Assembly: GCF_036345255.1 (NCBI RefSeq)
Contig: NZ_CP107783.1
Location: 9,355,001 to 9,419,000, forward strand
Direction of reading: 5' to 3'
Origin: Streptomyces sp. NBC_00569
GTDB taxonomy: Bacteria; Actinomycetota; Actinomycetes; Streptomycetales; Streptomycetaceae
DNA length: 64,000 nt
The notes under the pieces are model-generated. The model was given only the letters and a program-made list of their open reading frames with translations, had not been told where the DNA came from and did no database searches. Below, in pieces: positions 52,366 to 62,199 of the stretch. The translations under genes were made by a program, and so were the position numbers. The first letter of the stretch is position 1, and each line of letters opens with the position of its first letter.

Positions 52366-53130
52366 TCAGTGGGCGTCGAACGTCCCCACCAAGCGGTACC
52401 TGGACCCGGGATGGATCAGCCGCGCGACGCTCACGACCGCATCCCCGGACCAGGTGCGGCGCTGGATGAGCAGGCACGGCTCGGACGGGCCGATGCCGAG
52501 GATCTCGCACTCCTCGGCGGACGGCAGGACCGCCTCCACGATGTGCTCGCCCTTGCCCAGCGGGGCGACCTCGGACAGGAACGTGAACGGCGTGCCCGCG
52601 GTGAAGTCCTGGTCGAGATAGCCGGGGGCGAAATCCGGGTGGACGTAGCGGTCCTCCAACTGGACCGCCGCACCGTCCTCCAGGTGCACGACACGTGAGC
52701 GGAACGCGCTGCGGCGCCCGTCGAGGCCGAGCTGAGCACTGATCTCGGGGTCGGGGAGCTCCTCACGGAGGGACAGCACCCGGGCCGAGTAGCCATGCCC
52801 GCGGTCCCGGACCTCGTCGGCGATGTTGTGCACCCCGGCCAGCGCGGAACTGCCTTTGCGCCGCGCCACGAACGTGCCCACGCCCATGACGCGCCGGAGC
52901 AGCCCGTCGGCGCTCAGCTCGCGCAGAGCGCGGTTGATCGTCATACGGGACAGGCCCAGAGACTCGACGAACTGGCTCTCCGAGGGAAGCGCCTCGCCCT
53001 CGCGCCAGCGCCCACCCAGGATCTCCCCGGCCACGAGATCCTTGATCCGCTGATAGGCGGGGGCGGAACCGGGCGTCTGCCGCGCATAGAGCCGGGCGAT
53101 CTCCGCAGCGTCCACGACCAAGCCGTCCAC
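52366..53130 (-). CDS. hutC: HutC-type GntR regulator (histidine utilisation)
   Basis: 254 residues from a GTG start. GntR winged helix at 25-95 ([40 protein letters not shown]) and UTRA effector domain at 110-245 ([58 protein letters not shown]). The UTRA sequence and [12 protein letters not shown] helix are those of HutC repressors, which bind urocanate. Divergent from hutU. Three regulators in one hut island is unusual. Confidence 0.88.
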   Translation of the reverse strand: MDGLVVDAAEIARLYARQTPGSAPAYQRIKDLVAGEILGGRWREGEALPSESQFVESLGLSRMTINRALRELSADGLLRRVMGVGTFVARRKGSSALAGVHNIADEVRDRGHGYSARVLSLREELPDPEISAQLGLDGRRSAFRSRVVHLEDGAAVQLEDRYVHPDFAPGYLDQDFTAGTPFTFLSEVAPLGKGEHIVEAVLPSAEECEILGIGPSEPCLLIQRRTWSGDAVVSVARLIHPGSRYRLVGTFDAH

Positions 53131-53252
53131 CGTCCTCGTACCCCATGGATCCGTCGCGCCACATTCGCGAACACCACGGCAATCCTAGGCGAGGCGGCCC
53201 GCACGGAACCCGTGCCCCTGCGCGCCCCCACATCACCGCCGGCCCGGCGACG

Positions 53253-53268
53253 TTCTCGGATCCGAGAA
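53253..53268. promoter_or_regulatory. Perfect palindrome upstream of hutU
   Basis: TTCTCGGATCCGAGAA (53253-53268) is a perfect 16-bp palindrome, 83-99 bp upstream of hutU and 122 bp upstream of hutC. Its core CTCGGATCCGAG is related to the hutH site at 49767-49788. Confidence 0.65.
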
Positions 53269-53351
53269 TCTCGGGGGCCGCCGCTGGAACGCGTCCGGCG
53301 CCTCGCCTGTCATGGAGCACGCAACCCCACCGCCATCGACCAGGAGAGAAC

Positions 53352-55027
<1,676 letters not shown>

Positions 55028-55031
<4 letters not shown>

Positions 55032-56014
55032 GTGCTGTCGCCGCGATCGAACTCACCGTGGACGCGGCCCCCGAACGCTGGCACGGCCGGGACGACGGCC
55101 CGGGGACCGAGCACCTGCGCTGGCACCACGCGATCAGCACCGACACCGGCGCCCCGGGACCGTGGGACGCCGCGTTCGTCGGTTTCCGCAGCGACGAGGG
55201 CGTACGCCGCAACAAGGGCCGCCAGGGCGCGGCGAACGGTCCGCGCGAACTGCGCGCCGCCCTCGCCCCGATGGCCCTGCCCGCGCCGCTGACCGCGCTC
55301 GACGCCGGAGACATCGAAGTCACCGACGGGGAGCTGGAATCGGGTCACCACCGCCTCGGGCGGGTCGTCGGCCCGCTCGTCGACCGCGGTGTTCCCGTCG
55401 TGGTCCTCGGCGGCGGCCACGAGGTGGCGTACGGCACGTACCTGGGGCTCGTCTCCACGCGGGCCGTCCAGGCCGGCGGGCGGCTCGGAGTGCTCAACCT
55501 CGACGCGCACTTCGACCTCCGTGACGATGTGCGCGCGAGCTCGGGTACGCCGTTCCTGCAGATGGCGCGGAGCGAGGAGCGGCGCGGGCACCGGCTCGAC
55601 TACCGGGTGCTCGGGGTCAGCCAGCCGAGCAACACCGCGCATCTGTTCCGCACCGCGGACCGCCTCGGTGTCCGCTACCTGCCGGACACCGAGTGCGGTG
55701 TGCTGAACCTGCCCGCGGTCGACGCCTTCACGGACGAGTTCATCGACAGCCATGACGTGCTGCACCTCAGCATCGACCTCGACGTGCTCCCGGCCGCAGT
55801 GGCCCCCGGCGTCAGCGCCCCGGCCGCCCACGGAGTGCAGATGGAGATCGTCGAGCACGTCTGCGCCAGGGTGGCGGCCGGCGGAAAGCCGCTCGTGGTC
55901 GACGTCGCGGAACTCAACCCCGACCTCGACACCGACCACCGCACCGCCCGAGCGGGCGCCCGCCTGATCCATCGCATCCTGACGACACACCACGCGAGGA
56001 CCACGAAGGCCTGA
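55028..56014 (+). CDS. hutG: Formimidoylglutamase (arginase family)
   Basis: 328 residues of the ureohydrolase fold. Manganese ligands in [11 protein letters not shown] (about 129-139), [11 protein letters not shown] and [16 protein letters not shown]. It cleaves N-formimino-L-glutamate to glutamate and formamide, completing the four-step hut route. The GTG overlaps the hutU stop (GTGA). The last ten residues ([10 protein letters not shown]) are encoded by the first unit of a 32-nt tandem array, so the original C-terminus was probably altered by repeat growth. Confidence 0.93.
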
Positions 56015-56106
56015 CGGCACACCACCTAAGGACGGCGAAGGCCTGACGACACACCACGCGAGGACCACGAACGCCTGACGGCACACCACGTAAGGACCGC
56101 GACGGC
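55979..56106. repeat. Four 32-nt tandem repeats overlapping the 3' end of hutG
   Basis: Units at 55979-56010, 56011-56042, 56043-56074 and 56075-56106, plus a partial fifth to about 56122. Consensus begins CTGACGRCACACCACSYRAG. Units 1 and 3 differ at one base, and 2 and 4 at three, so the array grew by doubling a 64-nt dimer. Each unit begins CTGA; the TGA of unit 2 is the hutG stop. Confidence 0.92.
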
Positions 56107-56135
56107 CTGACAGCACACATCACCGACCGCACGGC

Positions 56136-56184
56136 CCTGGCCCGTGGCCGGGGGAGCATCGCGCACCCCCGGCCACGGGCCAGG
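56136..56184 (+). terminator. Terminator of the hutUG operon
   Basis: 19-bp perfect arms CCTGGCCCGTGGCCGGGGG (56136-56154) and complement (56166-56184), 11-nt loop, 120 bp past the hutG stop, beyond the repeat array. Confidence 0.85.
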
Positions 56185-56295
56185 GGTGCTGGGCATCGCG
56201 GATCCGTGTGAGGTGTGGAGGGCATCGACACCACCGACATCCGGCGGCAGATATCCCACATGCGCGGCGACCTCCGGTCCTGCGAAGATCCGGGC

Positions 56296-57177
56296 ATGCC
56301 ACTTGTCGAAGTCTCGCCCGGAATGTCCCTCGCGTACGAGACGTTCGGTGATCCTGCTGACCCGCCTGTCCTGCTGGTGATGGGGTTCGGCGCCCAGATG
56401 ATCGCCTGGCACGAGGACTTCTGCCGCGCGCTGGCCGACCGTGGCCGCTATGTGATCCGCTACGACAACCGCGACTGCGGGCTGTCCACCAAGTTCGACG
56501 AGCATCCCGTCGACATGGCCCGGTTCGTCGCGGCTGTGAGTTCGGGGGACATCGCCTCCGCGCTCGCCATGATCCCTTACACGCTGACGGACATGGCAGC
56601 CGACGGCCTCGACCTGCTCACCGCGCTCGGCATCGAAGGCGCTCATGTGGTCGGGACCTCGATGGGCGGAATGATCGCCCAGAAGATGGCGATCATCCGG
56701 CCCACCCGGGTCCTGACCCTCACGTCGATGATGTCCTCGACGGGCGAACCCGAATACGGCCGGGCCGACCCCGAGGCCCAAGCGGTACTCCTGAGCCCGA
56801 AGCCGTCGGACCGCGAGGGATACATCGCGGCGGCGGATCGCGAACTGGTGTGGGCGTCCAGGCGATACGGCGACTCCGCACTCCTTCGCGAGCTGGCTGC
56901 CCGCAGTTACGACCGGGCCTACTACCCGGCGGGAGCCGGGCGCCAGCTCGGAGCGATGATCCTCGACGGCTCGCGCGCGGAGGCGCTCCGGACCCTGGGG
57001 GTGCCGACGCTGGTGATCCACGGTGTGGACGACACGCTGATCACCCCGAGCGGAGGCGAGCGCACCGCGGAACTCGTACCCGCGGCGAAGCTCATGCTGA
57101 TCCCCGACATGGGCCACGACCGCCCGCGCGAGCTCTGGCCCGAGATCATCGATGCGGTGGAGGCGCACACCGCCTGA
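56296..57177 (+). CDS. Alpha/beta hydrolase (RdmC-like esterase group)
   Basis: 293 residues from ATG 56296. Oxyanion region VLLVMGFGAQMIAWHEDFC, conserved YDNRDCGLSTKFD, nucleophile Ser about 120 in VVGTSMGGMIAQ, acid in HGVDDTLITP, and catalytic His in IPDMGHDRPREL. This pattern (DNRDxGxS, GTSMGGMIAQ) is that of the aclacinomycin methylesterase RdmC / TAP-like cluster found widely in actinomycetes. Substrate unknown. The 3' end (57140-57166) is duplicated just after the stop. Confidence 0.86.
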   Translation: MPLVEVSPGMSLAYETFGDPADPPVLLVMGFGAQMIAWHEDFCRALADRGRYVIRYDNRDCGLSTKFDEHPVDMARFVAAVSSGDIASALAMIPYTLTDMAADGLDLLTALGIEGAHVVGTSMGGMIAQKMAIIRPTRVLTLTSMMSSTGEPEYGRADPEAQAVLLSPKPSDREGYIAAADRELVWASRRYGDSALLRELAARSYDRAYYPAGAGRQLGAMILDGSRAEALRTLGVPTLVIHGVDDTLITPSGGERTAELVPAAKLMLIPDMGHDRPRELWPEIIDAVEAHTA

Positions 57178-57213
57178 GCACCACCCCCGAGATCATCGAA
57201 GCGGTGGAGGCGC
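57140..57213 (+). repeat. 27-bp direct repeat spanning the hydrolase stop codon
   Basis: CCGAGATCATCGATGCGGTG plus GAGGCGC at 57140-57166 reappears with one mismatch at 57187-57213. The first copy encodes the hydrolase C-terminus; the second is non-coding, after the stop. Probably a local duplication or the tail of a deleted paralogue. The stretch on to 57470 holds no recognised gene. Confidence 0.75.
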
Positions 57214-57469
57214 GTCCTGCCCCTCATGCTGCTCGCCGACCGGTTCGCCGGCGATGAACCGCCCGACGACGTCGGCGCCGTCCGGCGCGAGTGGCCCCCC
57301 TTCGCTCCCTCGTCCGTCTTCAACGCCCCTGTACGGCAGGCCAATTGGGCGTGGAGGGGACGGCGCGCCGTCTCCAGGGCCGGGTGCGCTGAAGCCTCCG
57401 CGGGTGCTGCCCCCTGCGGAGGCAGAGCCGAGAGCAGGCTGTGACCGCCGCGCGGATTCGTCGGGTGGG

Positions 57470-57715
57470 GCCTGATCCGCCCGGATGGCCTTTGCCTCGC
57501 GGCTGCGGCGTGTGACCCGGCGCTCCGCGAGCTGGGCGACCAGGAGCAGGCTGCGGCCGCCCTCGTCGGAGTTCCGCGCGCGGCGCAGGTGGGGGTGGGG
57601 GCGATGCTGCTGGAGTCGAAGACTTCCCAGGTGGGGGCGTTACAGGGCGCCGCCGTGCGGGCCTGCTTCTCCGCCGACTGGTACGCCTGTGGGCATTCCG
57701 TTGCGGTACTGAGTG
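57470..57715 (-). pseudogene. Relic: RsbW/SpoIIAB-like ATP-binding regulatory protein
   Basis: On the minus strand, TATECPQAYQSAEKQARTA matches the N-terminus of the small HATPase_c proteins abundant in Streptomyces. Directly after it WEVFDSSSIAPTPT matches the strand before the last ATP-lid motif, so about 70 residues between are deleted. The final motif DEGGRSLLLVAQLAERRV appears only in another frame. An internal deletion plus a frameshift therefore inactivate it. From 57716 to 57974 nothing is recognised. Confidence 0.65.
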
Positions 57716-57974
57716 CCCGACGGCTGCAACAATCGCGGTATGTCCGAGATGCACCTTGTGGGCCTTCGGCGGTTACTGATGGGCACCGGCCCAGGACCGG
57801 CTGATCGCTGGAGGACGAGCGTGGCCACGCCGACCGTTCCGATGTTCGACGCGTCCCGCCGTGCCGAAGTGGTCGGGGCCGCGCAGCTTCCGTGGCAGAA
57901 GCAAGAACTGATCAAGTTTCGAGACGCGACGGTCGTCACCCGGTCGCACGACGCGATGAAACCGAAGCCACGCC

Positions 57975-58940
57975 GTGCCAGACTCACGATCAGTACCCCC
58001 TGACACCGCTCCTGGGCTGTCGCCCGCACGGTGGCTCCTCAGGTCGACACTCCACGATCCGCAGTGCCTCCCCGAGACCCTGGCCGCGTTCGCGGTGCGG
58101 CGGTTCGGGCCGACCGCCGCCCGCTCGGTCGCCCGCATCGAGAAGGACCACCCGGACATGGATGCGGCGGGGCTCCGCGCACTGGTGATTGCCAAGGGGT
58201 GGCGTGCCACGGTGTCCGAGGGCGCCTTCGTCGGCGGCCCGTTCCTGATCTTCGTACCGGTCGCGTTCTGTGCTGCGCTGCTCCGCCAGGCCCGTACGGT
58301 CCTGGAGCTGGCCGCGCTGAAAGGCGGCGATCCCACGGCCGACGACCGTGCCGCCGAACTCCTCGTCCTCCAGGGCGTGCACGAGAACGTCGACCAGGCC
58401 CGGGACGCCCTCGCGGACTGCCATCGGAAACCGGCGGCCACCGGCAAGCGATCCGCGCTTCGGCGTCCCGCAGTCCTGTGGTACCTGACCCTGCGCATGG
58501 CTCGCGTGCTGGGACTGCTCACCGCGTCCGAACGCACCGGCTGGTCACACAGGCTGGTGCAGGCATGCCGATGGGTTCTGTTGGGGCTCGTGTTCGTGGT
58601 GGGCATCGTCGCCCCCTTGATCTGGGTGCCCTACATGGCGATGTCGTACCACCAGGCCACCACCCGATTGACGGACCGGGCCACAGCCTTCTACTTCACC
58701 GATTCCGCGCCGGTGTCCCGAAGGCGACCGCACCTCGACCCTTCCATGATCGTCGGCGCCGCCCGCACCCTCGTTTCCCTGCTGCTGCCGGTCGTCCTGG
58801 TCGTGGCCACCCTCTTGACGGGCGCGCGGATCGCCGACAGCGACTGGCCGGTCGTGGGCATCGTCCTGTTCGTTGCCTCCGTCGCGGTCGGCGCAGTGTG
58901 GCACTGGCGCCGGCGCGGCCGCCGGAAATCCGGCGGATGA
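57975..58940 (+). CDS. Membrane protein, possibly EcsC-like
   Basis: 321 residues from a GTG. A soluble N-terminal part is followed by hydrophobic stretches at about 83-105 (VGGPFLIFVPVAFCAALLRQ), 200-222 (WVLLGLVFVVGIVAPLIWVP), 262-283 and 290-308, then an arginine-rich tail. The first hydrophobic segment and following ELAALKGGDPTADDRAAELLVLQ resemble EcsC-type proteins, which are of unknown function. No ribosome site of note. The flanks are relics, but the frame is long and intact, so I treat it as a real gene. Confidence 0.6.
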   Translation: MPDSRSVPPDTAPGLSPARWLLRSTLHDPQCLPETLAAFAVRRFGPTAARSVARIEKDHPDMDAAGLRALVIAKGWRATVSEGAFVGGPFLIFVPVAFCAALLRQARTVLELAALKGGDPTADDRAAELLVLQGVHENVDQARDALADCHRKPAATGKRSALRRPAVLWYLTLRMARVLGLLTASERTGWSHRLVQACRWVLLGLVFVVGIVAPLIWVPYMAMSYHQATTRLTDRATAFYFTDSAPVSRRRPHLDPSMIVGAARTLVSLLLPVVLVVATLLTGARIADSDWPVVGIVLFVASVAVGAVWHWRRRGRRKSGG

Positions 58941-58959
58941 CCGAGGGCGTGAAGCCGTT

Positions 58960-59110
58960 CCGGGGCGGACTTGGTGCGCTCGGCCGAGCCCTGCTCCTTC
59001 AGCCGTCGGCTGACGACGCGTGTCATCCCGCCTGGGGAACTGCTGCAGGCGGCGGCGAGTTCGCCCATCCGCATCGCCTTGCCGGGCGCCGCGGACAGGG
59101 TGCGCCGAAG
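58960..59110 (-). pseudogene. Relic: winged helix of a MarR-family regulator
   Basis: On the minus strand RRTLSAAPGKAMRMGELAAA, then SPGGMTRVVSRRLKEQGSAERT matches the DNA-binding part of MarR proteins. The usual acidic wing that follows is lost and no N- or C-terminal dimerisation helices were found. It abuts the stop of the MerR-type relic with only 2 bp between. Confidence 0.6.
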
Positions 59111-59112
59111 TC

Positions 59113-59460
59113 TCAGCCGCGCTCGCGGAGGTACGCCTCCAGCTCTGCGGCTCCGGTCAGCATCGCCCGCCCGCGGGCGGACAGCCGGCCGCGCCAGTCG
59201 CTCAGTGCCGCCTCCAGCGGCTCGAGGCCGCCCGCCGCCCGCACCTGGGCGATCAGCGGGGCGATCTGCTCCAGCGGGTAGCCGCCTCGCCTGAGTTGAT
59301 GGGCGAGCCGGGCGTCCCGTACGTCGGCGTCGTCGTAGACGCGGTATCCGGTCCGCGGGTCGCGGCGCGGGCGCACCAGCCCGGCGCCCTCCCATTTGCG
59401 CAGCGTCGCGGGCCGGATCCCCAGCTTCCCGGCCAGCGGCCCGATGTACGTGCCGCCGGA
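59113..59460 (-). pseudogene. Relic: C-terminal half of a MerR/TioE-type regulator
   Basis: About 110 residues: LGIRPATLRKWEGAGLVRPR, DPRTGYRVYDDADVRDARLA, then RRGGYPLEQIAPLIAQVRAAGG and a coiled-coil helix to the stop. This is the second half of TioE-like MerR regulators. The N-terminal half and promoter are replaced by the 12-nt repeat array at 59458-59541, which leaves the frame open (VAGS repeats) but provides no start codon with a ribosome site. Divergent relatives often regulate a neighbouring gene, here the erythromycin esterase remnant. Confidence 0.7.
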
Positions 59461-59541
59461 CCCGGCCACGGACCCAACAGCGGACCCGGACCCGGCCACG
59501 GACCCGGCCACGGACCCGGCCACGGACCCGGCCACGGACCC
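59458..59541. repeat. 12-nt minisatellite (GGACCCGGCCAC) between two truncated divergent genes
   Basis: Six good 12-nt copies plus one GGACCCAACAGC variant and one 6-nt half unit. Units are in phase with the codon frame on both strands, encoding (GHGP)n to the right and (VAGS)n to the left. It sits exactly where the 5' ends of a MerR-type gene and an erythromycin esterase-like gene should be. Confidence 0.9.
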
Positions 59542-60462
59542 TGGGGCGCGTCGGCGGCCAACCGCGAGCTCGTGCGCTGGATGCGCGCCCACAACGACGG
59601 GCGGCCCGCGCCCGAGCGGATCCGCTTCGCCGGTTTCGACGGCCCGCTGGAGATCACCGGCGCCGCGAGCCCCCGGCAGGCCCTCACGGCACTGCACGGC
59701 TGCCTTTCGGCCGGGGTGGACGCCGACCTGCTTCCCTGCACGGCGGACACGCTCGACCGCCTGCTCGGCGCCGACGACCGGTGGACCGATCCCGCGGCGA
59801 TGAGGGACCCGGCCGCGTCCGTGGGGCGGTCTGCCGAGGCGAGGGAGCTGCGGCTGCTCGCCGACGATCTGGTGGCGCTGCTCGAAGAGCAGACCCCGCA
59901 CATCATCGCGGCGACGTCACGGGAGGACCGGGACCGGGCGTGCCTGTACGGGCGCACCGCAACCGGCCTGCTGCGCTACCACTTCTGGATGGCCGACACC
60001 TCACCGAGCCGCATGACGCGGCTCGTCGGCCTGCGGGATTCGATGATGGCCGCCAACCTTCTCGCCCTCGCCGAACGGGACCCGGCACTGATTCACGCCC
60101 ACAACGGCCATCTCCAGCGGGACAAGAGCTCGATGGGGATGGGCGGCAGGCCGGTCGAGTGGTGGAGCGCCGGTGCCCTCGTGAGCTCTCATCTGGGCGA
60201 GGGGTACGCCTTCGTGGCCACGGCCCTCGGCACGATCCGGCACCAGGGGGTGGGCACCCCGCCCCCGGACACCGTCGAAGGTCTCCTGTACGGGCTTCCG
60301 GACGACCACTACGCCGTCGACGCCCAACGCCTGGCCGCCGCCCTCGGGGATACACAGCCGGCCCCCCGCGTGTCCCCCTACTACGGCTACGCCCCACTCG
60401 ACCCGACCCACCTGGCCGGATACGACGGGATCGTGTACGTCAAGGACGTCCCGCAGAGCTAG
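59542..60462 (+). pseudogene. Relic: erythromycin esterase-family protein lacking its N-terminus
   Basis: About 305 residues matching the C-terminal two thirds of the erythromycin esterase (Ere) family: NRELVRWMRAHNDGRPAPER, IRFAGFDGPLEITGAASPRQ, LIHAHNGHLQRDKSSMGMGG and a family-like end. Missing are the first 100 or so residues, including the Glu and His that act in EreB near residues 43-46. The frame runs open into the minisatellite, but no proper start exists. Members hydrolyse macrolides or other esters; this copy is most likely dead. Confidence 0.78.
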
Positions 60463-60635
60463 CGCCGGCAACGACGAAGTCGGCGTCAGCAACGACCCGA
60501 TCGAGGCTACGGCGCCGACAGCCGGTTCGGCCGGTCCGAACTCGCCATGCAAGGCCGACTCGAACTCGGCCTGGCGGCACGGCCGGTGACGATGACCACA
60601 GCATGTAGCCACCGAGTGAGCGCGACGGGCCCGCG

Positions 60636-61214
60636 TCACCCCAATGCGGCCAGCTGATGATGGACCGCCGCGGTGGTGCGCGCGGTCTCGCCCGTGGCGA
60701 GCAGGTCCAGCATCGCGCCCCGCAGGACTGCGAGCACGAGGGTGCGCTGGGTGAGAGCGGCCTCGGTGTCACGGAGCGCGGCGGGCTGGCCGGAGGCGAG
60801 CAGCGCCAGCCAGTCGCCGACCGTGTCGCGGGCGAACCCGGCCCAGGGCCCTTCGGGTTCGATGAGGGAACGGGCGTAGCTCTCGACCCCCAGCGTCAGG
60901 AGCCCTCGGTGGCCCTCGTCGGAAAGCCATCGCCACAGCTCCCGGGCGATCGGCTGGAGCCCCTCGGCTCCGTTCCGCGACTCGGCGACCTGCTGCATGT
61001 GTGCCAGCTCGTCGGCTCTGGCCCGGGCGAGCAGGGCGCGGATCAGGCCGTCCTTGCTGCCGAACAGGTAGAGCAGTACGCGCGGACTGGAGTGGATCTC
61101 CTCGGCCAGCGGACGCAGGGACAGCTCGCCCAGGCCGCTGCGCAGGGCGTAGGCGTACGCCGCTTCCAGGAGTTCCTGTCGGCGAGGGGAGGGGGTTGGT
61201 TCGGATCGGCTCAC
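60636..61214 (-). CDS. TetR-family regulator of the GNAT gene
   Basis: 192 residues. HTH at 10-55: RQELLEAAYAYALRSGLGEL, then LAEEIHSSPRVLLYLFGSKDGL. The C-terminal domain is of the type that responds to small hydrophobic ligands. Divergent from a GNAT acetyltransferase with a perfect-arm palindrome (61226-61245) 12 bp upstream, so it most likely represses itself and the acetyltransferase. Confidence 0.9.
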   Translation of the reverse strand: MSRSEPTPSPRRQELLEAAYAYALRSGLGELSLRPLAEEIHSSPRVLLYLFGSKDGLIRALLARARADELAHMQQVAESRNGAEGLQPIARELWRWLSDEGHRGLLTLGVESYARSLIEPEGPWAGFARDTVGDWLALLASGQPAALRDTEAALTQRTLVLAVLRGAMLDLLATGETARTTAAVHHQLAALG

Positions 61215-61225
61215 CGCGCTAGTCT

Positions 61226-61245
61226 ACTGAAACAGTCGTTTCAGT
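61226..61245. promoter_or_regulatory. TetR operator ACTGAAAC-N4-GTTTCAGT
   Basis: Perfect 8-bp arms with an AGTC centre, between the divergent TetR (start 61214) and GNAT (start 61274) genes. It resembles the operators of QacR/AcrR-like repressors that respond to loss of a ligand-free dimer. Strong candidate. Confidence 0.75.
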
Positions 61246-61273
61246 GAATGAGGATACGGAAGTCGGGGTCGAC

Positions 61274-61798
61274 ATGGCAGAGCGTGAAGTGGCTGTCCGG
61301 CCGTTGGGCCGATCCGGCGACCTGGGCTGGGTGGTGATGGCGCACGGTGAGTTCTACGACCGGGAGTTCGGCTGGGACACCGGCTTCGAGGCGCTGGTCA
61401 GCAGGATCGTCGCCGACTACGCCGAGGGTAAGGAACCTGGTCCGCAGGCGGCCTGGATCGCCGAGGTCGACGGTGTGCGGGCCGGCTGCGTCTTCTGCGT
61501 CCGCCACGACGACCGGACGGCGAAGCTGCGCCTGCTGCTCGTCGACCCGAGCGCACGCGGCCTGGGGCTGGGAGCCCGTCTGGTCGAGGAGTGCCTGACG
61601 TTCGCGCGGGAAGCCGGATATGAGGCGATCACCCTGTGGACCAACGACGTGCTCGGGTCGGCCCGGCGCATCTACCAGAAGCACGGCTTCGAACTCGTCA
61701 CCGAAGAGTCGCATCACAGCTTCGGCCAGGACCTGGTCGGCCAGACCTGGCAGCGCAGTCTGCAGGAGGGCGTCAGGGGTCGGTCTTCACGCTCTTGA
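61274..61798 (+). CDS. GNAT-family N-acetyltransferase
   Basis: 174 residues from ATG 61274; a GTG at 61244 lies inside the operator and is less likely. Acetyl-CoA-binding motif A: LLLVDPSARGLGLGARLVEE (about 88-107), followed by ITLWTNDVLGSARRIYQKHGFE. The C-terminal SFGQDLVGQTWQRSL is typical of small-molecule acetylating members. Controlled by the divergent TetR protein; the substrate may be that regulator's inducer or a toxic amine (inference). Confidence 0.86.
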   Translation: MAEREVAVRPLGRSGDLGWVVMAHGEFYDREFGWDTGFEALVSRIVADYAEGKEPGPQAAWIAEVDGVRAGCVFCVRHDDRTAKLRLLLVDPSARGLGLGARLVEECLTFAREAGYEAITLWTNDVLGSARRIYQKHGFELVTEESHHSFGQDLVGQTWQRSLQEGVRGRSSRS

Positions 61799-61814
61799 TG
61801 GTGAGGTGGGATGC

Positions 61815-62137
61815 GTGCCGCCCTACCTGCTCGCCTCGGTCGCCGTCTCCACCGCCCTCACCCGAGCCCTGCGCGCCCTGCCCTTCGCGGCCCTGGCCCC
61901 CATGCGCGCCAGCGCCACGTCCAGTACCTCAGCACCCGCATGCCGGCCGGCGTCGTGGCCATCCTGCTCGCCTACTGCCTACGCGACCTTCCCCTGCCCC
62001 AGTCACGCGCCATCGCCCCACTCGCAGCCCTGGCGGTCACCATCGGCCTGCACCTGTGGCGACGCAACGCCCCGCTGAGCGTCCTCGCCGGCACCGCGGT
62101 CCACGTGATCCTCGTGACCGCCGTCTGCGCGCATTGA
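61815..62137 (+). pseudogene. azlD-like branched-chain amino acid transport gene, frameshifted
   Basis: The N-terminal AzlD helix (VPPYLLASVAVSTALTRALR, LPFAALAPMRAS) reads in one frame from GTG 61815. The rest (VQYLSTRMPAGVVAILLAYC, APLAALAVTIGLHLWRRN, ending at 62137) reads in another from about 61905. A one-base indel therefore splits a protein that would be about 107 residues. The partner azlC is not present. A sequencing error would restore it; otherwise it is dead. Confidence 0.7.
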
Positions 62138-62199
62138 CCGTGGGCCGATGAGTTCTGTGATCAGGTCGACCGACGACGGTCGTCCGGCTACCGGTGCGC

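Noticed and set aside
55979..56122. The 32-nt repeat array as a CRISPR
   Set aside because: Units are contiguous with no spacers, there are no cas genes nearby, and the first unit is coding (hutG).
59020..60462. A single 480-codon plus-strand frame joining a repeat region to the erythromycin esterase C-terminus
   Set aside because: Its first 150 codons are antisense to MarR/MerR relics and repeats; no family N-terminus and no ribosome site. Treated as a truncated gene instead.
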